Source: Catenulispora sp. MAP5-51 (GTDB lineage: Bacteria > Actinomycetota > Actinomycetes > Streptomycetales > Catenulisporaceae). From it: a stretch of DNA of 52,453 nt. Position numbers and translations under genes: made by a program. Below the pieces are notes generated by a model. The model did not search any database, was not told the origin of the DNA, and worked only from the letters and a program-made list of their open reading frames with translations. Below are positions 8,309-16,243 of this stretch, one piece after another (the stretch's first letter is position 1; every line of letters begins with the position of its first letter). The stretch spans positions 1 through 52,453 of the forward strand of contig NZ_JBGCCH010000048.1 of assembly GCF_041261205.1 (NCBI RefSeq), written 5' to 3'.

Positions 8309-9472
8309 ATGCGAAGATCCACCATTCGAGTCCTGCGACAGTGCCTGCTCCTGCTGCTCGCGGCCGTCCTGGCCGCGGCGGGCAGCGTGCCGGCCCGGGC
8401 CGCGACCACCACCGACTGGTCGGTCGCGATGGTCAAGTCCACGATGCAGCGCTTCACCCCGGCCACCGTCGGCGGCTGGTCCTACCCCGTGGGCCTGTAC
8501 CTCTACGGCCAGTACGAGGTCTACCAACGCACCCACGATCCTTCGTATCTGGCATACCTGAAGGCGTGGGTGGACCGGTTCGTGGCCCCGGACGGGACCA
8601 TCGACCAGAGCTTCGACAGCCTGGACAGCATGCTGGCCGGGCGGCTGCTGATCATCCTGCACCACGAGACCGGCCAGTCCCGGTACGCGACCGCGGCGGC
8701 CACCATCCGCAACCGGCTCACCACCTACCCGCGCACCTCCGACGGCGGGTTCTGGCACGCCGACACCGCTTCGCGGGCGCACCAGCTGTGGGACGACGGC
8801 CTGTACATGGTCGTGCCCTTCTTGGACGAGTACGGCAAGGAGTTCAACGATCCGAGCGCCCAAGCCGAGGCGGTCAAACAGATCACCGTCTACTCCAGCC
8901 ACCTGCAACAGCCCGACGGCCTGCTCCAGCACGCCTATGACGAGTCCAAGAAGGCGAGCTGGGCCGATCCGGCCACCGGCCTGTCCCCGGAGCAGTGGTG
9001 CCGGGCCGACGGCTGGTACGGCATGGCGCTGGTGACCACCCTGGACGACGTCCCGGCCACCCAGCCGGGCCGCGCCACCCTGCTCAGCGACCTGACCAAG
9101 TTCGCCGCGGGCCTGCAGAAGTACCAGGACCAGGCGACCGGCCGCTGGTTCCAGGTCATCGACAAGCCCACCGGCGCCGGCAACTGGACCGAGACCTCGT
9201 GCTCGGCCATGAACGCCTACACGCTCTCCCGCGCTTCCCAACAGGGCTACATCGACGCGCACTACGGCGCCGTGGCCCTGAAGGCGTACCACGGCGTGCT
9301 CGCGAAGATCTCGCTGAGCAAGGGCCTGACGAACCTGACGACGATCTCGATCGGGACCAACGTCGGCGACTACGCGTACTACATCGGCCGCACCCAGGCC
9401 ACGAACGACTTCCACGGCCTGGGCTCCTTTCTGATCATGAACGAGCAGCTCCGAGGAATGGGAGGAACCTGA
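8309..9472 (+). CDS. Secreted GH105 unsaturated rhamnogalacturonyl hydrolase
   Basis: A 387-residue exported enzyme of the YteR/GH105 family, which removes the unsaturated uronate left by pectin lyases from rhamnogalacturonan or related oligosaccharides. It has an (alpha/alpha)6-barrel with repeated helical segments. Conserved family blocks are HQLWDDGLYMVVPFL (with the putative catalytic Asp), QWCRADGWYGMALV and the C-terminal DYAYYIGRTQATNDFHGLGSFL. ATG 8309 is preceded at 8 bases by GGAAGG and gives a signal peptide (MRRSTIRVLRQ, hydrophobic core, PARA). An in-frame ATG at 8273 lacks a ribosome binding site. Its stop codon overlaps the start of the GH28 gene (TGATG), so the two are translated together. 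Confidence 0.9.
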   Translation: MRRSTIRVLRQCLLLLLAAVLAAAGSVPARAATTTDWSVAMVKSTMQRFTPATVGGWSYPVGLYLYGQYEVYQRTHDPSYLAYLKAWVDRFVAPDGTIDQSFDSLDSMLAGRLLIILHHETGQSRYATAAATIRNRLTTYPRTSDGGFWHADTASRAHQLWDDGLYMVVPFLDEYGKEFNDPSAQAEAVKQITVYSSHLQQPDGLLQHAYDESKKASWADPATGLSPEQWCRADGWYGMALVTTLDDVPATQPGRATLLSDLTKFAAGLQKYQDQATGRWFQVIDKPTGAGNWTETSCSAMNAYTLSRASQQGYIDAHYGAVALKAYHGVLAKISLSKGLTNLTTISIGTNVGDYAYYIGRTQATNDFHGLGSFLIMNEQLRGMGGT

Positions 9473-11019
9473 TGCGAATACGCATCCTCGCGTGCGCCGC
9501 GGCTCTGGCCCTGGGCCTGGCTGCCCCGGCCGCGCCGGCTTCGGCGGCTTCGGCGGCTTCGGCGGCTTCGGCGGCATCACCATCGCGATCGGCATCGAAC
9601 ACGCACTCCGCGCTCCCAGTCTTCAACGTGAAGTCCTACGGCGCGTCCGGCAACGGCACCCACAACGACACTCCCGCGATCAACAAGGCCATCGCCGCGG
9701 CCAACGCCGCGAGCGGCGGCGGCATCGTGGAGGTCCCCTCCGGCACGTTCCTGTCGGCGAACTCCATCCACATGCTCAGCAACGTCACGCTCCAGCTCGA
9801 CTCCAACTCCACGATCCTCGGCTCGTCCGCCAAGACCTACGACGCGCCCGAGCCCAACCCGAACGACAAGTACCAGGACTTCGGCCACAGCCACTTCCAC
9901 GACGCGATGATCTGGGGCGACCGCCTGACGAACATCGCCTTCACCGGCTCGGGCACCATCGACGGCGGCGGCCACCTGATCCCCGGCAACCCGGCGACCG
10001 GCCAGGCCGACAAGATCATCTCCCTGACCCGGTGCGACGGCCTGACCCTCAGCGGCATCACGCTGAGCCGCGGCGGCCACTTCGGGGCCCTGATCAACGG
10101 CTGCACCAACGTGGTCTCCGACCACCTCACCATCGCCACCGCCGGCAACCGCGACGGCTGGAACATCATCTCCACGACCAACGTGAAGATCACCAACATC
10201 AAGATCTCCTCCAACGACGACGCACTGGTCTTCAAAAGCGACTGGGCCCTGGGCCAGACGCTGCCCAGCGGCCACGTCACCGTGGACGGCGCGACACTGA
10301 ACGCGCAGTGTTGCAACGCCCTGATGTTCGGCTCGGAGACCTGCGGGCCGTTCACCGACTACACCTTCGACCACATCGCCATCACCGGCGCCGGCAAATC
10401 CGGGCTGGGAATGGTGAGCATGGACGGCGCGGACATCTCCGACGTGCACTACTCCAACGTCACCATGTCCGGAGTCAGCTCGCCGATCATGGAGAAGATC
10501 GGGAACCGGCTGCGCTGCGGCGGATCGCCGACCCCGGGCCACATCTCCGACATCACCTTCACCAACGTGACCGGCACCGGCGCCAAGTCCCCGCAGTACA
10601 GCCCGACGCTGTGGGGCCTGGACGCCTCGCACCGCGTCACCGGCGTCACCTTCGACGCCGTGAACCTGACCGTGCCCGGCGGCAGCGGCCCGGTGAGCAC
10701 CGCGGTGCCGAGCAACAGCTCGGACTACAACCCGAACAGCATCGGCACCCGCCCCGCCTACGGCTGGTACCTGCACAACGTGGACGGGATCCAGTTCACC
10801 GACAGCTCGGTCCGCATCAGCGCCGACGACGCCCGGCCCGCAGTGATCGTCAACTCGGCCGGCACGGTGAGCTTCAACGGATTCACCGCACAGCACGGCA
10901 GCAAGAGCCCGTACGACATCGGCTTCCAAACCGTATCCGGGTACTGCGTCGCCAACAGCCAGACCACGGCCGGCGGCAAGGTGAAGGTCTCCAGCACCGG
11001 CTCCACCTCGGCCTGCTGA
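9472..11019 (+). CDS. Secreted GH28 polygalacturonase-like pectinase
   Basis: A 515-residue right-handed beta-helix glycosidase (GH28 / pectate-lyase-like superfamily). The start motif VFNVKSYGASGNGTHNDTPAI is the family N-terminus. Active-site equivalents are NRDGWNI (for NTDG) and SSNDDALVFKSD (for GDD). The classical GHG is replaced by FGSETCG, as in exo-type or rhamnogalacturonan-acting members, so the exact bond cleaved is uncertain. The signal peptide is about residues 1-30, followed by an Ala-Ser repeat encoded by a GCGGCTTCG-type microsatellite. The start ATG 9472 overlaps the GH105 stop and has GGAGGAA upstream. The pair likely feeds on plant pectin, although no uptake system is adjacent. 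Confidence 0.88.
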   Translation: MRIRILACAAALALGLAAPAAPASAASAASAASAASPSRSASNTHSALPVFNVKSYGASGNGTHNDTPAINKAIAAANAASGGGIVEVPSGTFLSANSIHMLSNVTLQLDSNSTILGSSAKTYDAPEPNPNDKYQDFGHSHFHDAMIWGDRLTNIAFTGSGTIDGGGHLIPGNPATGQADKIISLTRCDGLTLSGITLSRGGHFGALINGCTNVVSDHLTIATAGNRDGWNIISTTNVKITNIKISSNDDALVFKSDWALGQTLPSGHVTVDGATLNAQCCNALMFGSETCGPFTDYTFDHIAITGAGKSGLGMVSMDGADISDVHYSNVTMSGVSSPIMEKIGNRLRCGGSPTPGHISDITFTNVTGTGAKSPQYSPTLWGLDASHRVTGVTFDAVNLTVPGGSGPVSTAVPSNSSDYNPNSIGTRPAYGWYLHNVDGIQFTDSSVRISADDARPAVIVNSAGTVSFNGFTAQHGSKSPYDIGFQTVSGYCVANSQTTAGGKVKVSSTGSTSAC

Positions 11020-11175
11020 GCCACCAGCACCACGACCACCACCACGAACACGGCCGTGGCCTCCGGCGGGAACCGCACGGGGGTCGCGGCCGTGAGGCGC
11101 GGCCTTTGGCGCGCTTGCGACTCGTGTGGGTGGGTGCGTTCCTCGTGCGGGTGCGGGTGGGGCTGGGCTTACAGA

Positions 11176-11211
11176 CTTTTTTACGGCTTCGCACATGGTT
11201 TGCGGGATCCG
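11176..11211 (+). repeat. Dispersed repeat, copy B (left end of palindrome)
   Basis: CTTTTTTACGGCTTCGCACA followed by TGGTTTGCGGGATCCG matches the cores at 11-40, 12063-12092 and 52261-52289. The preceding T-run is shared with copy D (52250-52260). It marks the left boundary of the 910-bp palindromic element. Confidence 0.75.
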
Positions 11212-11464
11212 CAGCGGGGCGCGGGGCGATCGTGCGGCGTGGGTCGCGCTGGCGGCCCGGCGGTCGGGCGGTGGTCGGCTCTACGGCGGTCTTGCAGGGT
11301 GAAAAGTCAAGGTCAAGAGCACAGTCAAGAGCTACAGGCGCCTCCGGCGGCGCCTGCGCGGCGAGCGGCCTCGCTCCGGGGAGTGGGGGTCGCGCTGGCT
11401 GCCGGCGGACGCTGCTTGTGGTCGCCTTCGTCCCGGATTCCCCGCCGCATCAGCGCCCGGAGGG

Positions 11465-11552
11465 AACCATCCCGGCCTGGGCGGTATCAAGCCGGATCAC
11501 TGTTGCTGTAGTCCAGTATCGGCGGCTTGACACCGCCCAGTCCGGGATGGTT
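11465..11552. repeat. Hairpin 1 of palindromic element
   Basis: Arms 11465-11494 and 11523-11552 (30 bases each, 28 paired) begin AACCATCCCGG and end CCGGGATGGTT. The 28-base loop contains GATCACTGTTGCTG. It is the mirror counterpart of hairpin 3. Confidence 0.85.
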
Positions 11553-11564
11553 GTGCAAGCACCG

Positions 11565-11712
11565 CCGAAGCGACGGGGAATCCGGGACAACCCCGGCCTG
11601 TGGGAACGGTCCCCGCACCGTAGGCGCGCCAGTCACGACCGCAGGGTGTACGTCCCGAAGTGGACCACGTCCACACCACAGAGGTTCTGTCCCGGGTTCC
11701 CCGTCGCTTCGG
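11565..11712. repeat. Hairpin 2 (central) of palindromic element
   Basis: Outer stem 11565-11592 pairs with 11683-11712 (CCGAAGCGACGGGGAA with TTCCCCGTCGCTTCGG, then CCGGGACA with TGTCCCGG). The same GAAGCGACGGGGAA/CCGGGACA module recurs at the inner end of the right outer arm (11823-11848) and, diverged, in the left arm (11427-11450), so it is present four times in alternating orientation. Confidence 0.8.
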
Positions 11713-11723
11713 CGGGCTCTGCC

Positions 11724-11810
11724 AAGCAGACCGGGCCGGTGGTGTCCAGCCGCACGAGACCGGACCGAAGCAGCAGCGATCCGGCTGGACACCACCGGAC
11801 CGGTCTGCTT
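11724..11810. repeat. Hairpin 3 of palindromic element
   Basis: Arms 11724-11752 and 11782-11810 (29 bases, one mismatch) begin AAGCAGACCGG and end CCGGTCTGCTT. The 29-base loop ends AGCAGCAGCGATC, related to the inverted loop of hairpin 1. Confidence 0.85.
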
Positions 11811-12062
11811 CCCTCCGGGCGGCGAAGCGACGGGGAACCCGGGACAAAGGCGACCACAAGCAGGACCGCCGGCCGACAGCGCAACCCCCACTCCCCGGAG
11901 CGAGGCCGCTCGCCGCGCAGGCGCCGCCGGAGGCGCCTGTAGCTCTTGACTGTGCTCTTGACCTTGACTTTTCACCCTGCAAGACCGCCGTAGAGCCGAC
12001 CACCGCCCGACCGCCGGGCCGCCAGCGCGACCCACGCCGCACGATCGCCCCGCGCCCCGCTG

Positions 12063-12132
12063 CGGATCCCGCAAACCGTGCGCGAAGCCGTCAGAAAACG
12101 CCTGTGGCCTGTCAGCCCACGAACAAACCGCA
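12063..12132 (-). repeat. Dispersed repeat, copy C (right end of palindrome)
   Basis: The core 12063-12092 read on the minus strand is GACGGCTTCGCGCACGGTTT then GCGGGATCCG. The outward flank (12093-12132: AAAACGCCTGTGGCCTGTCA, then GCCCACGAACAAACCGCA) matches bases 41-82 of copy A, so the repeat family extends about 40 bp past the palindrome on this side. Confidence 0.75.
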
Positions 12133-12211
12133 CCACACACCACCACACAGCACCGCACCACACCCCCAGCGCCCAGCGCCCACCCCCCAGCGCCCCCTCA
12201 AGCATCGCGCT

Positions 12212-13582
12212 TCACCTCGGCGAAGCCAGCCCCAACATCAGCCCCTTCACATCCGTCGCGGCCACCTTCTCCCGCGCGAACTCCGGTCGCGAGCACAGCA
12301 GCACCGGGCCGTCGTCCGCGCTGTCCGGCAGGCGGCCGTGGGAGCCGCGCACCGCGGAGGCGTCCAGGCCCACGACGTCCATGCGGTAGCGCAGTCCGGC
12401 CTTCTTGCGGGCCAGGGCCTTCGCGGCGCGGATGCGGGCCGCTCTGGGGTTCGCGGGGTCGAAGAAGAGCTCCATGGGGTCGTAGCCGGGCTTGCGGTGG
12501 ATCTCGACGGTGCGGGCTAAGTCCGGGGCGCGGTCGTCGTGCTGCCAGTAGTAGTAGGTGAACCAGGCGTCGGGCTCGGCGACGGCGACGAGGTCGCCGG
12601 CCCGGTCGTGGTCGATCGACAGTCGCGCCTTGCCCTCGGCGTCGAGTACTTCGTCGACTCCGTCCAGCTCGGCGACGGCGGCGCGGGCCCGCGGTAGGTC
12701 GGCGGGATCGGCGACGTAGATGTGGGCGATCTGGTGGTCGGCGACCGCGAAGGCGCGCGAGGCCCACGGGTCCAGGTACTCCATGCCGTCCTGGGTGTGC
12801 GCCTCCAGCAGTCCGGCGGCGCGCAGGGCCCGGTTGACGTGCACCGGCTTGGCCGCCCGGGTGATGCCGTATTCGGAGACGCACAGCAGGTCGTCGCCGC
12901 GGGCCCGGCAGGCGTCGATCAGGGGGCTGAGAGCCGTGTCGAGCTCGCCGGCGGCCGCGGCGGCTCGGGAGTCGTCAGGGCCGTAGCGCTGGAGGTCGTA
13001 GTCCAGGTGCGGCACATAGACCAGCAGGACGTCGGGGCGGTGGGCCGCCAGGATCCGGCCGGCCGCCGCGACGATCCAGCGTGTGGACTTGATCGAAGCT
13101 GTGGGGCCCCAGTAGTGGAACAGCGGGAAGGCACCCAGGCGCGAGGTCAGCTCGTCGTGCAGCTCCGGCGGCCGGGCGTAGAAATCAGGGTCCTTGCGTC
13201 CGTCGGCGCGGTAGACCGGCCGGGGCGTCACCGTCCAGTCGGTCGCGGCGCCCATCGCGTACCACCAGCACACGTTCGCCACCGTCGCCCCGGGCTGCCG
13301 GCGGCGCAGCGCGTTCCAGAACAGGTCGCCGCCGACGAGCCGGTTGTGCTGGCGCCACAGCAGCGGCTCGCCGAGGTCGCGGAAGTACCAGCCGTTGCCC
13401 ACGATACCGTGCTCGGCCGGATCGGCTCCGGTGAGCATGCCGGCCTGCGCCGTGCACGTGAGGGCCGGGAACGTGGGCGTCAGCTGCGCCTGGAAGCCGG
13501 TGTCGGCCACGGATCCGATCGTCGGGGTGTGCCGGAGCAGCCTCGGCGTCAGGCCGACGATGTCGAGGACCACCAGCGTCAC
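12212..13582 (-). CDS. Alkaline phosphatase-superfamily phosphodiesterase of ebo-type cluster
   Basis: A 456-residue type I phosphodiesterase/nucleotide pyrophosphatase-like protein. Metal and nucleophile motifs are Asp7 (VVLDIVG), Thr42 in FPALTCTAQAGML, HGIVGNGW at about 58, PHLDYDLQRYGP at about 190 (the PDxxxHxxGP element), and SEYGI at about 240 for the SDHGM box. There is no signal peptide, so it should act in the cytoplasm. The substrate is unknown; in the family it would be a phosphodiester or phosphonate. The start is GTG 13582, overlapping the EboE stop (GTGA), with GGAGG just upstream. It is the last gene of the seven-gene operon, so its product probably works on the same metabolite. 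Confidence 0.85.
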   Translation of the reverse strand: MTLVVLDIVGLTPRLLRHTPTIGSVADTGFQAQLTPTFPALTCTAQAGMLTGADPAEHGIVGNGWYFRDLGEPLLWRQHNRLVGGDLFWNALRRRQPGATVANVCWWYAMGAATDWTVTPRPVYRADGRKDPDFYARPPELHDELTSRLGAFPLFHYWGPTASIKSTRWIVAAAGRILAAHRPDVLLVYVPHLDYDLQRYGPDDSRAAAAAGELDTALSPLIDACRARGDDLLCVSEYGITRAAKPVHVNRALRAAGLLEAHTQDGMEYLDPWASRAFAVADHQIAHIYVADPADLPRARAAVAELDGVDEVLDAEGKARLSIDHDRAGDLVAVAEPDAWFTYYYWQHDDRAPDLARTVEIHRKPGYDPMELFFDPANPRAARIRAAKALARKKAGLRYRMDVVGLDASAVRGSHGRLPDSADDGPVLLCSRPEFAREKVAATDVKGLMLGLASPR

Positions 13583-14748
13583 GGCGCCACCTCCAGGCCG
13601 GCCCGCACGAGTTCGGTGTGGGCCCACCTCATCTCGGCGGCGATCCCGACGGCCAGTTCCGAGGCGTCGCGCGGGCGTTGGCCTTCGGGGAGCACCTGCC
13701 AGGTGTACGTCTCGACCTCCACGTGGTCGGTCACGGCGGCCCCGCCGGCGAACAGCTCCGTCAGGGTCCTGACCAAGGTGGCGTGGGTTCCGGCCAGCGG
13801 CGGCGCGACGTCGGCGTGCAGCGGGATGTGGAAGTGCACCCGCCATGGCGCGGCTCCGGACAGGAAACCGCCGTTCAGGGCCTCATTGAGGTCGTCGGTC
13901 CCGTACAGGGCGCCGGTCGCCGCTTCGCGGGTCTGGTGCAGGTAGCGCGGCTCGACGAAACGGGACAGCGCACTGCGCGTGGCCGGATCAGAGGGCTGAG
14001 GTGCCTCCAGCGCGGCCGATGCCTGAAGCTTGACCACCGGGATCCCGGCATCGGCGAGCATCTTCACCGCCAGCGCGGGTTCCTCGTGGGCCACAGCCAG
14101 ATGCGCGGTGTCCAGACACACGCCGAAGCGCGCGGGGTCGAGCCCGGCAAGCTCCTCGATCGCCTGCTCCGTCCGCTCGATGACACACCCCGGTTCGGGC
14201 TCGAAGCCGACGCGGATCACGGCGCCGGTCCGGGCTTCCAGGTCCGCGAGGTGGTCGCCGACCAGGTCGATGTGCCGCCGGGCCGTGTCCCGCGCCGTGT
14301 CCGGCCAGGGATCGCGCCAGCCCAGAGGCAGCGTCGAGATCGAGCCGCGGACGGCGTCGGAGGGCAGCAGACCGGCCAGGACCGTGGCCAGGTCCATCGT
14401 GTACTCGGCACGTCGAGGGTCGGACCAGTCGGGGTCGTAGACGCGGTATTTCACCGCCGCGTCGCTGAACCCTGAGTAGGGGAAGCCATTGAGCGTCACG
14501 ACTTCCAGGCCGCGCGCCGACAGCTCGGCGGACAGCTGCTCCACCGCACGCGGGTCGGCGGCCAGCGCCGCGGCGACGTCGCGGGCCAGCCACAGGCCCA
14601 GGCCCAGCCGATCGGCGCCGAGCTGCTTGCGCACCGGTTCGGCGTAGATCGCGAGCTGGTACAGAACCCCGACGAGGTCCTCGACGGGATGGACGTTCGC
14701 GCAGTAGCCGAGGTGCACGACGGTGCCGTCGGCGTGACGAAGACGCAT
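13579..14748 (-). CDS. eboE: EboE-like metabolite traffic protein (TIM barrel)
   Basis: A 389-residue protein of the EboE family, with an AP-endonuclease-2/xylose-isomerase-like barrel. Diagnostic blocks are HLGYCANVHPVEDL at the N-terminus, LEVVTLNGFPYSGF, VKYRVYDPDWSDPRR, VRVGFEPEPGCVIE, FGVCLDTAHLAVAHE, and the C-terminal VHFHIPLHADV plus VEVETYTWQVLP. The chosen start ATG 14748 has GGGGAG 6 bases upstream and lies two bases after the TatD-like stop. Ebo clusters are known from cyanobacteria, where the ebo genes of Nostoc are needed to move a scytonemin precursor to the periplasm; the chemistry of EboE is not established. Confidence 0.85.
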   Translation of the reverse strand: MRLRHADGTVVHLGYCANVHPVEDLVGVLYQLAIYAEPVRKQLGADRLGLGLWLARDVAAALAADPRAVEQLSAELSARGLEVVTLNGFPYSGFSDAAVKYRVYDPDWSDPRRAEYTMDLATVLAGLLPSDAVRGSISTLPLGWRDPWPDTARDTARRHIDLVGDHLADLEARTGAVIRVGFEPEPGCVIERTEQAIEELAGLDPARFGVCLDTAHLAVAHEEPALAVKMLADAGIPVVKLQASAALEAPQPSDPATRSALSRFVEPRYLHQTREAATGALYGTDDLNEALNGGFLSGAAPWRVHFHIPLHADVAPPLAGTHATLVRTLTELFAGGAAVTDHVEVETYTWQVLPEGQRPRDASELAVGIAAEMRWAHTELVRAGLEVAP

Positions 14749-14750
14749 CG

Positions 14751-15611
14751 CTACTCCCCCGACTCGCCGCGCCGCACGGAACTGCCCTGGAAGCTCTCGG
14801 CGAGCGCCGGCGCCTGCTCGTCGAGTTCCAGCCGGCCGCTCTGTCCGTAGAACTCCACCGGGTTCTGCCACAGCACCCGGTCCACGTCGGCGGCGTCGAA
14901 CCCGGCCGCGAGCATCGCCTCGGCGGTGCGCAGCGTCTTGAGCGGGTCGCTGCGTCCCCAGTCGGCGGCGGAGTTCACCAGGATCCGCTCGGTCCCGTGC
15001 TCGCGCAGGATCGCGACCATCCGGCGCTCGTCCATCTTGGTGTCCGGATAGATCGAGAAGCCGGCCCAGGACCCTGATTCGAGTACCGGCGCCACGGTCA
15101 GTTCATTGAGATGGTCCAGGAGCACGCGCCCCGGCGCCAGGCCCGACTCGCGCACGACGTCCAGGCTGCGCAGCGTCCCGGCGCGCTTGTCCCGGTGCGG
15201 GGTGTGGACCAGGACGGGCAGTTCATGGTGCCGGGCCTTCTCCAGCTGGATCGCGAACACCACGTCCTCGGCCGGGGTCATCGAGTCGTAGCCGACCTCG
15301 CCGATCGCGACCACCCGGTCCTTGGCCAGGTAGCGGTCGAGCACGTCGAGCACGTCCCGGCAGCGCGGATCGTTTGCCTCCTTGGGGTTCAGCGCCAGGG
15401 CGCAGTGGTGCCGCACGCCGAAACCCGCCGCGCGAAAGGGCTCCCACCCCAGCAGGCCGTCGAAGTAGTCGACGAAGCTGCCGACCGAGGTCCGCGGCTG
15501 GCCGAGCCAGAACGCGGGCTCCACGACGGCGCGGACGCCGGCCTCGGCCATCGCCTGGTAGTCGTCGGTGGTCCGGGAGGTCATGTGGATGTGCGGGTCG
15601 AAGATGCGCAT
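14751..15611 (-). CDS. TatD-like metal-dependent hydrolase (EboB-like)
   Basis: A 286-residue amidohydrolase-fold protein. Metal-binding HxH is at residues 7-9 (FDPHIHMTSRT), followed by GEVGYD at about 116, PVLVHTPHRDK at about 150, LLDHLNE at about 180 and NSAADWGRSDPLKT at about 230. This is the TatD type associated with ebo clusters rather than the DNase TatD itself. It starts at ATG 15611, sharing one base with the EboA stop (TGATG). It is cytoplasmic. Hydrolysis of a cluster-specific metabolite is inferred; the substrate is unknown. Confidence 0.83.
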   Translation of the reverse strand: MRIFDPHIHMTSRTTDDYQAMAEAGVRAVVEPAFWLGQPRTSVGSFVDYFDGLLGWEPFRAAGFGVRHHCALALNPKEANDPRCRDVLDVLDRYLAKDRVVAIGEVGYDSMTPAEDVVFAIQLEKARHHELPVLVHTPHRDKRAGTLRSLDVVRESGLAPGRVLLDHLNELTVAPVLESGSWAGFSIYPDTKMDERRMVAILREHGTERILVNSAADWGRSDPLKTLRTAEAMLAAGFDAADVDRVLWQNPVEFYGQSGRLELDEQAPALAESFQGSSVRRGESGE

Positions 15612-16243
15612 CAAAGGCTCCAGGGCTGAGGGAATCGGGCAAGGACCGGCCACACCTCGTCCGGGACGGGGCGCCCGGCCGCGACCCGCTCGGCGGCGAG
15701 GTCGCCGAGCATCCGGGCCAGCTCGGCGTCCGCCCGGTCCGCCAGCCCGGACACCGAGGCCAGCGGGATACCGCAGAACACGCATTTGAGGACCGCGTGC
15801 CGGTAGGCCGGTGGGCTCAGATGGCTTGCGGCGTAAGGGCCGAGGGCGGCGGTGATGAGTCTGGTGTCGTTGGTCCGCAACGCGTCCTCGACGATCGGCA
15901 GGGCGCGGTCGTCGAGATCGATACGGTCCAGGGCCAGCAGGACCGCGCGCTTCTCGTCGGCGTCGCCGTCGGCGTAGAGGTTGAGAAGCCGATCGGGGTC
16001 CGGCCAGGGAAGGGAGGCCAGCAGCAGCACCCGCGCGGCGTCGTCGGTACGCCAGCCGTCGTGCAGCGGCGTGCGGCCGCAGGCTCTGGCGGCCATGGGG
16101 AACAGCGTCCGCAGCTCGTCCTTGTCCCGGGCGGCCTTCTCGCGCGCGTTCGCGAGCCATGCGCAGGCGTGGTCCGGCGCGCCGGCCAGGAAGGCGGCTT
16201 CGAGATCGCGGCTCGCGAGCAGGTCTGTATCGGTGTAGGTCAT
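15611..16243 (-). CDS. eboA: EboA-like protein
   Basis: A 210-residue helical protein recognisable by the EboA signature RTNDTRLITAALGPYAASHL followed by YRHAVLKCVFCGIPL near residues 125-165. Its biochemical role is unknown; it is the marker gene of ebo clusters. Other blocks are WRTDDAARVLLLASLPW and YADGDADEKRAVLLAL. ATG 16243 overlaps the previous stop by four bases (ATGA), so it is translationally coupled. The two Cys (KCVFCG) are notable and might bind a metal, which is only a suggestion. Confidence 0.85.
   Translation of the reverse strand: MTYTDTDLLASRDLEAAFLAGAPDHACAWLANAREKAARDKDELRTLFPMAARACGRTPLHDGWRTDDAARVLLLASLPWPDPDRLLNLYADGDADEKRAVLLALDRIDLDDRALPIVEDALRTNDTRLITAALGPYAASHLSPPAYRHAVLKCVFCGIPLASVSGLADRADAELARMLGDLAAERVAAGRPVPDEVWPVLARFPQPWSL

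Larger units (their letters stand above)
11183..12092. repeat. ~910-bp nested palindromic element (gene-free)
   Basis: The left arm 11183-11464 is the reverse complement of 11813-12092. About 190 bp (from about 11201 to 11390) is essentially identical, then there are scattered differences up to the shared GCCCGGAGGG at the inner ends. Between the arms lie three hairpins in a row (11465-11552, 11565-11712, 11724-11810), arranged so that the whole unit is mirror-symmetric about position 11638. No open frame here has gene-like features; the long frames are produced by GC content and the symmetry. The whole gene-free stretch runs 11020-12211. It has no transposase and no obvious target duplication. 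It may be a non-autonomous mobile element, a large structured RNA, or a protein-bound chromosome site. Confidence 0.85.

Noticed and set aside
11183-12092. Long open frames across the palindromic region on both strands
   Set aside because: They mirror each other because of the inverted repeat and high GC, are Arg/Pro-rich, and have no start signals or known domains.
11183-12092. Insertion sequence or transposon
   Set aside because: No transposase or DDE/HUH motif is present and no clear target duplication is visible; at most a non-autonomous element.
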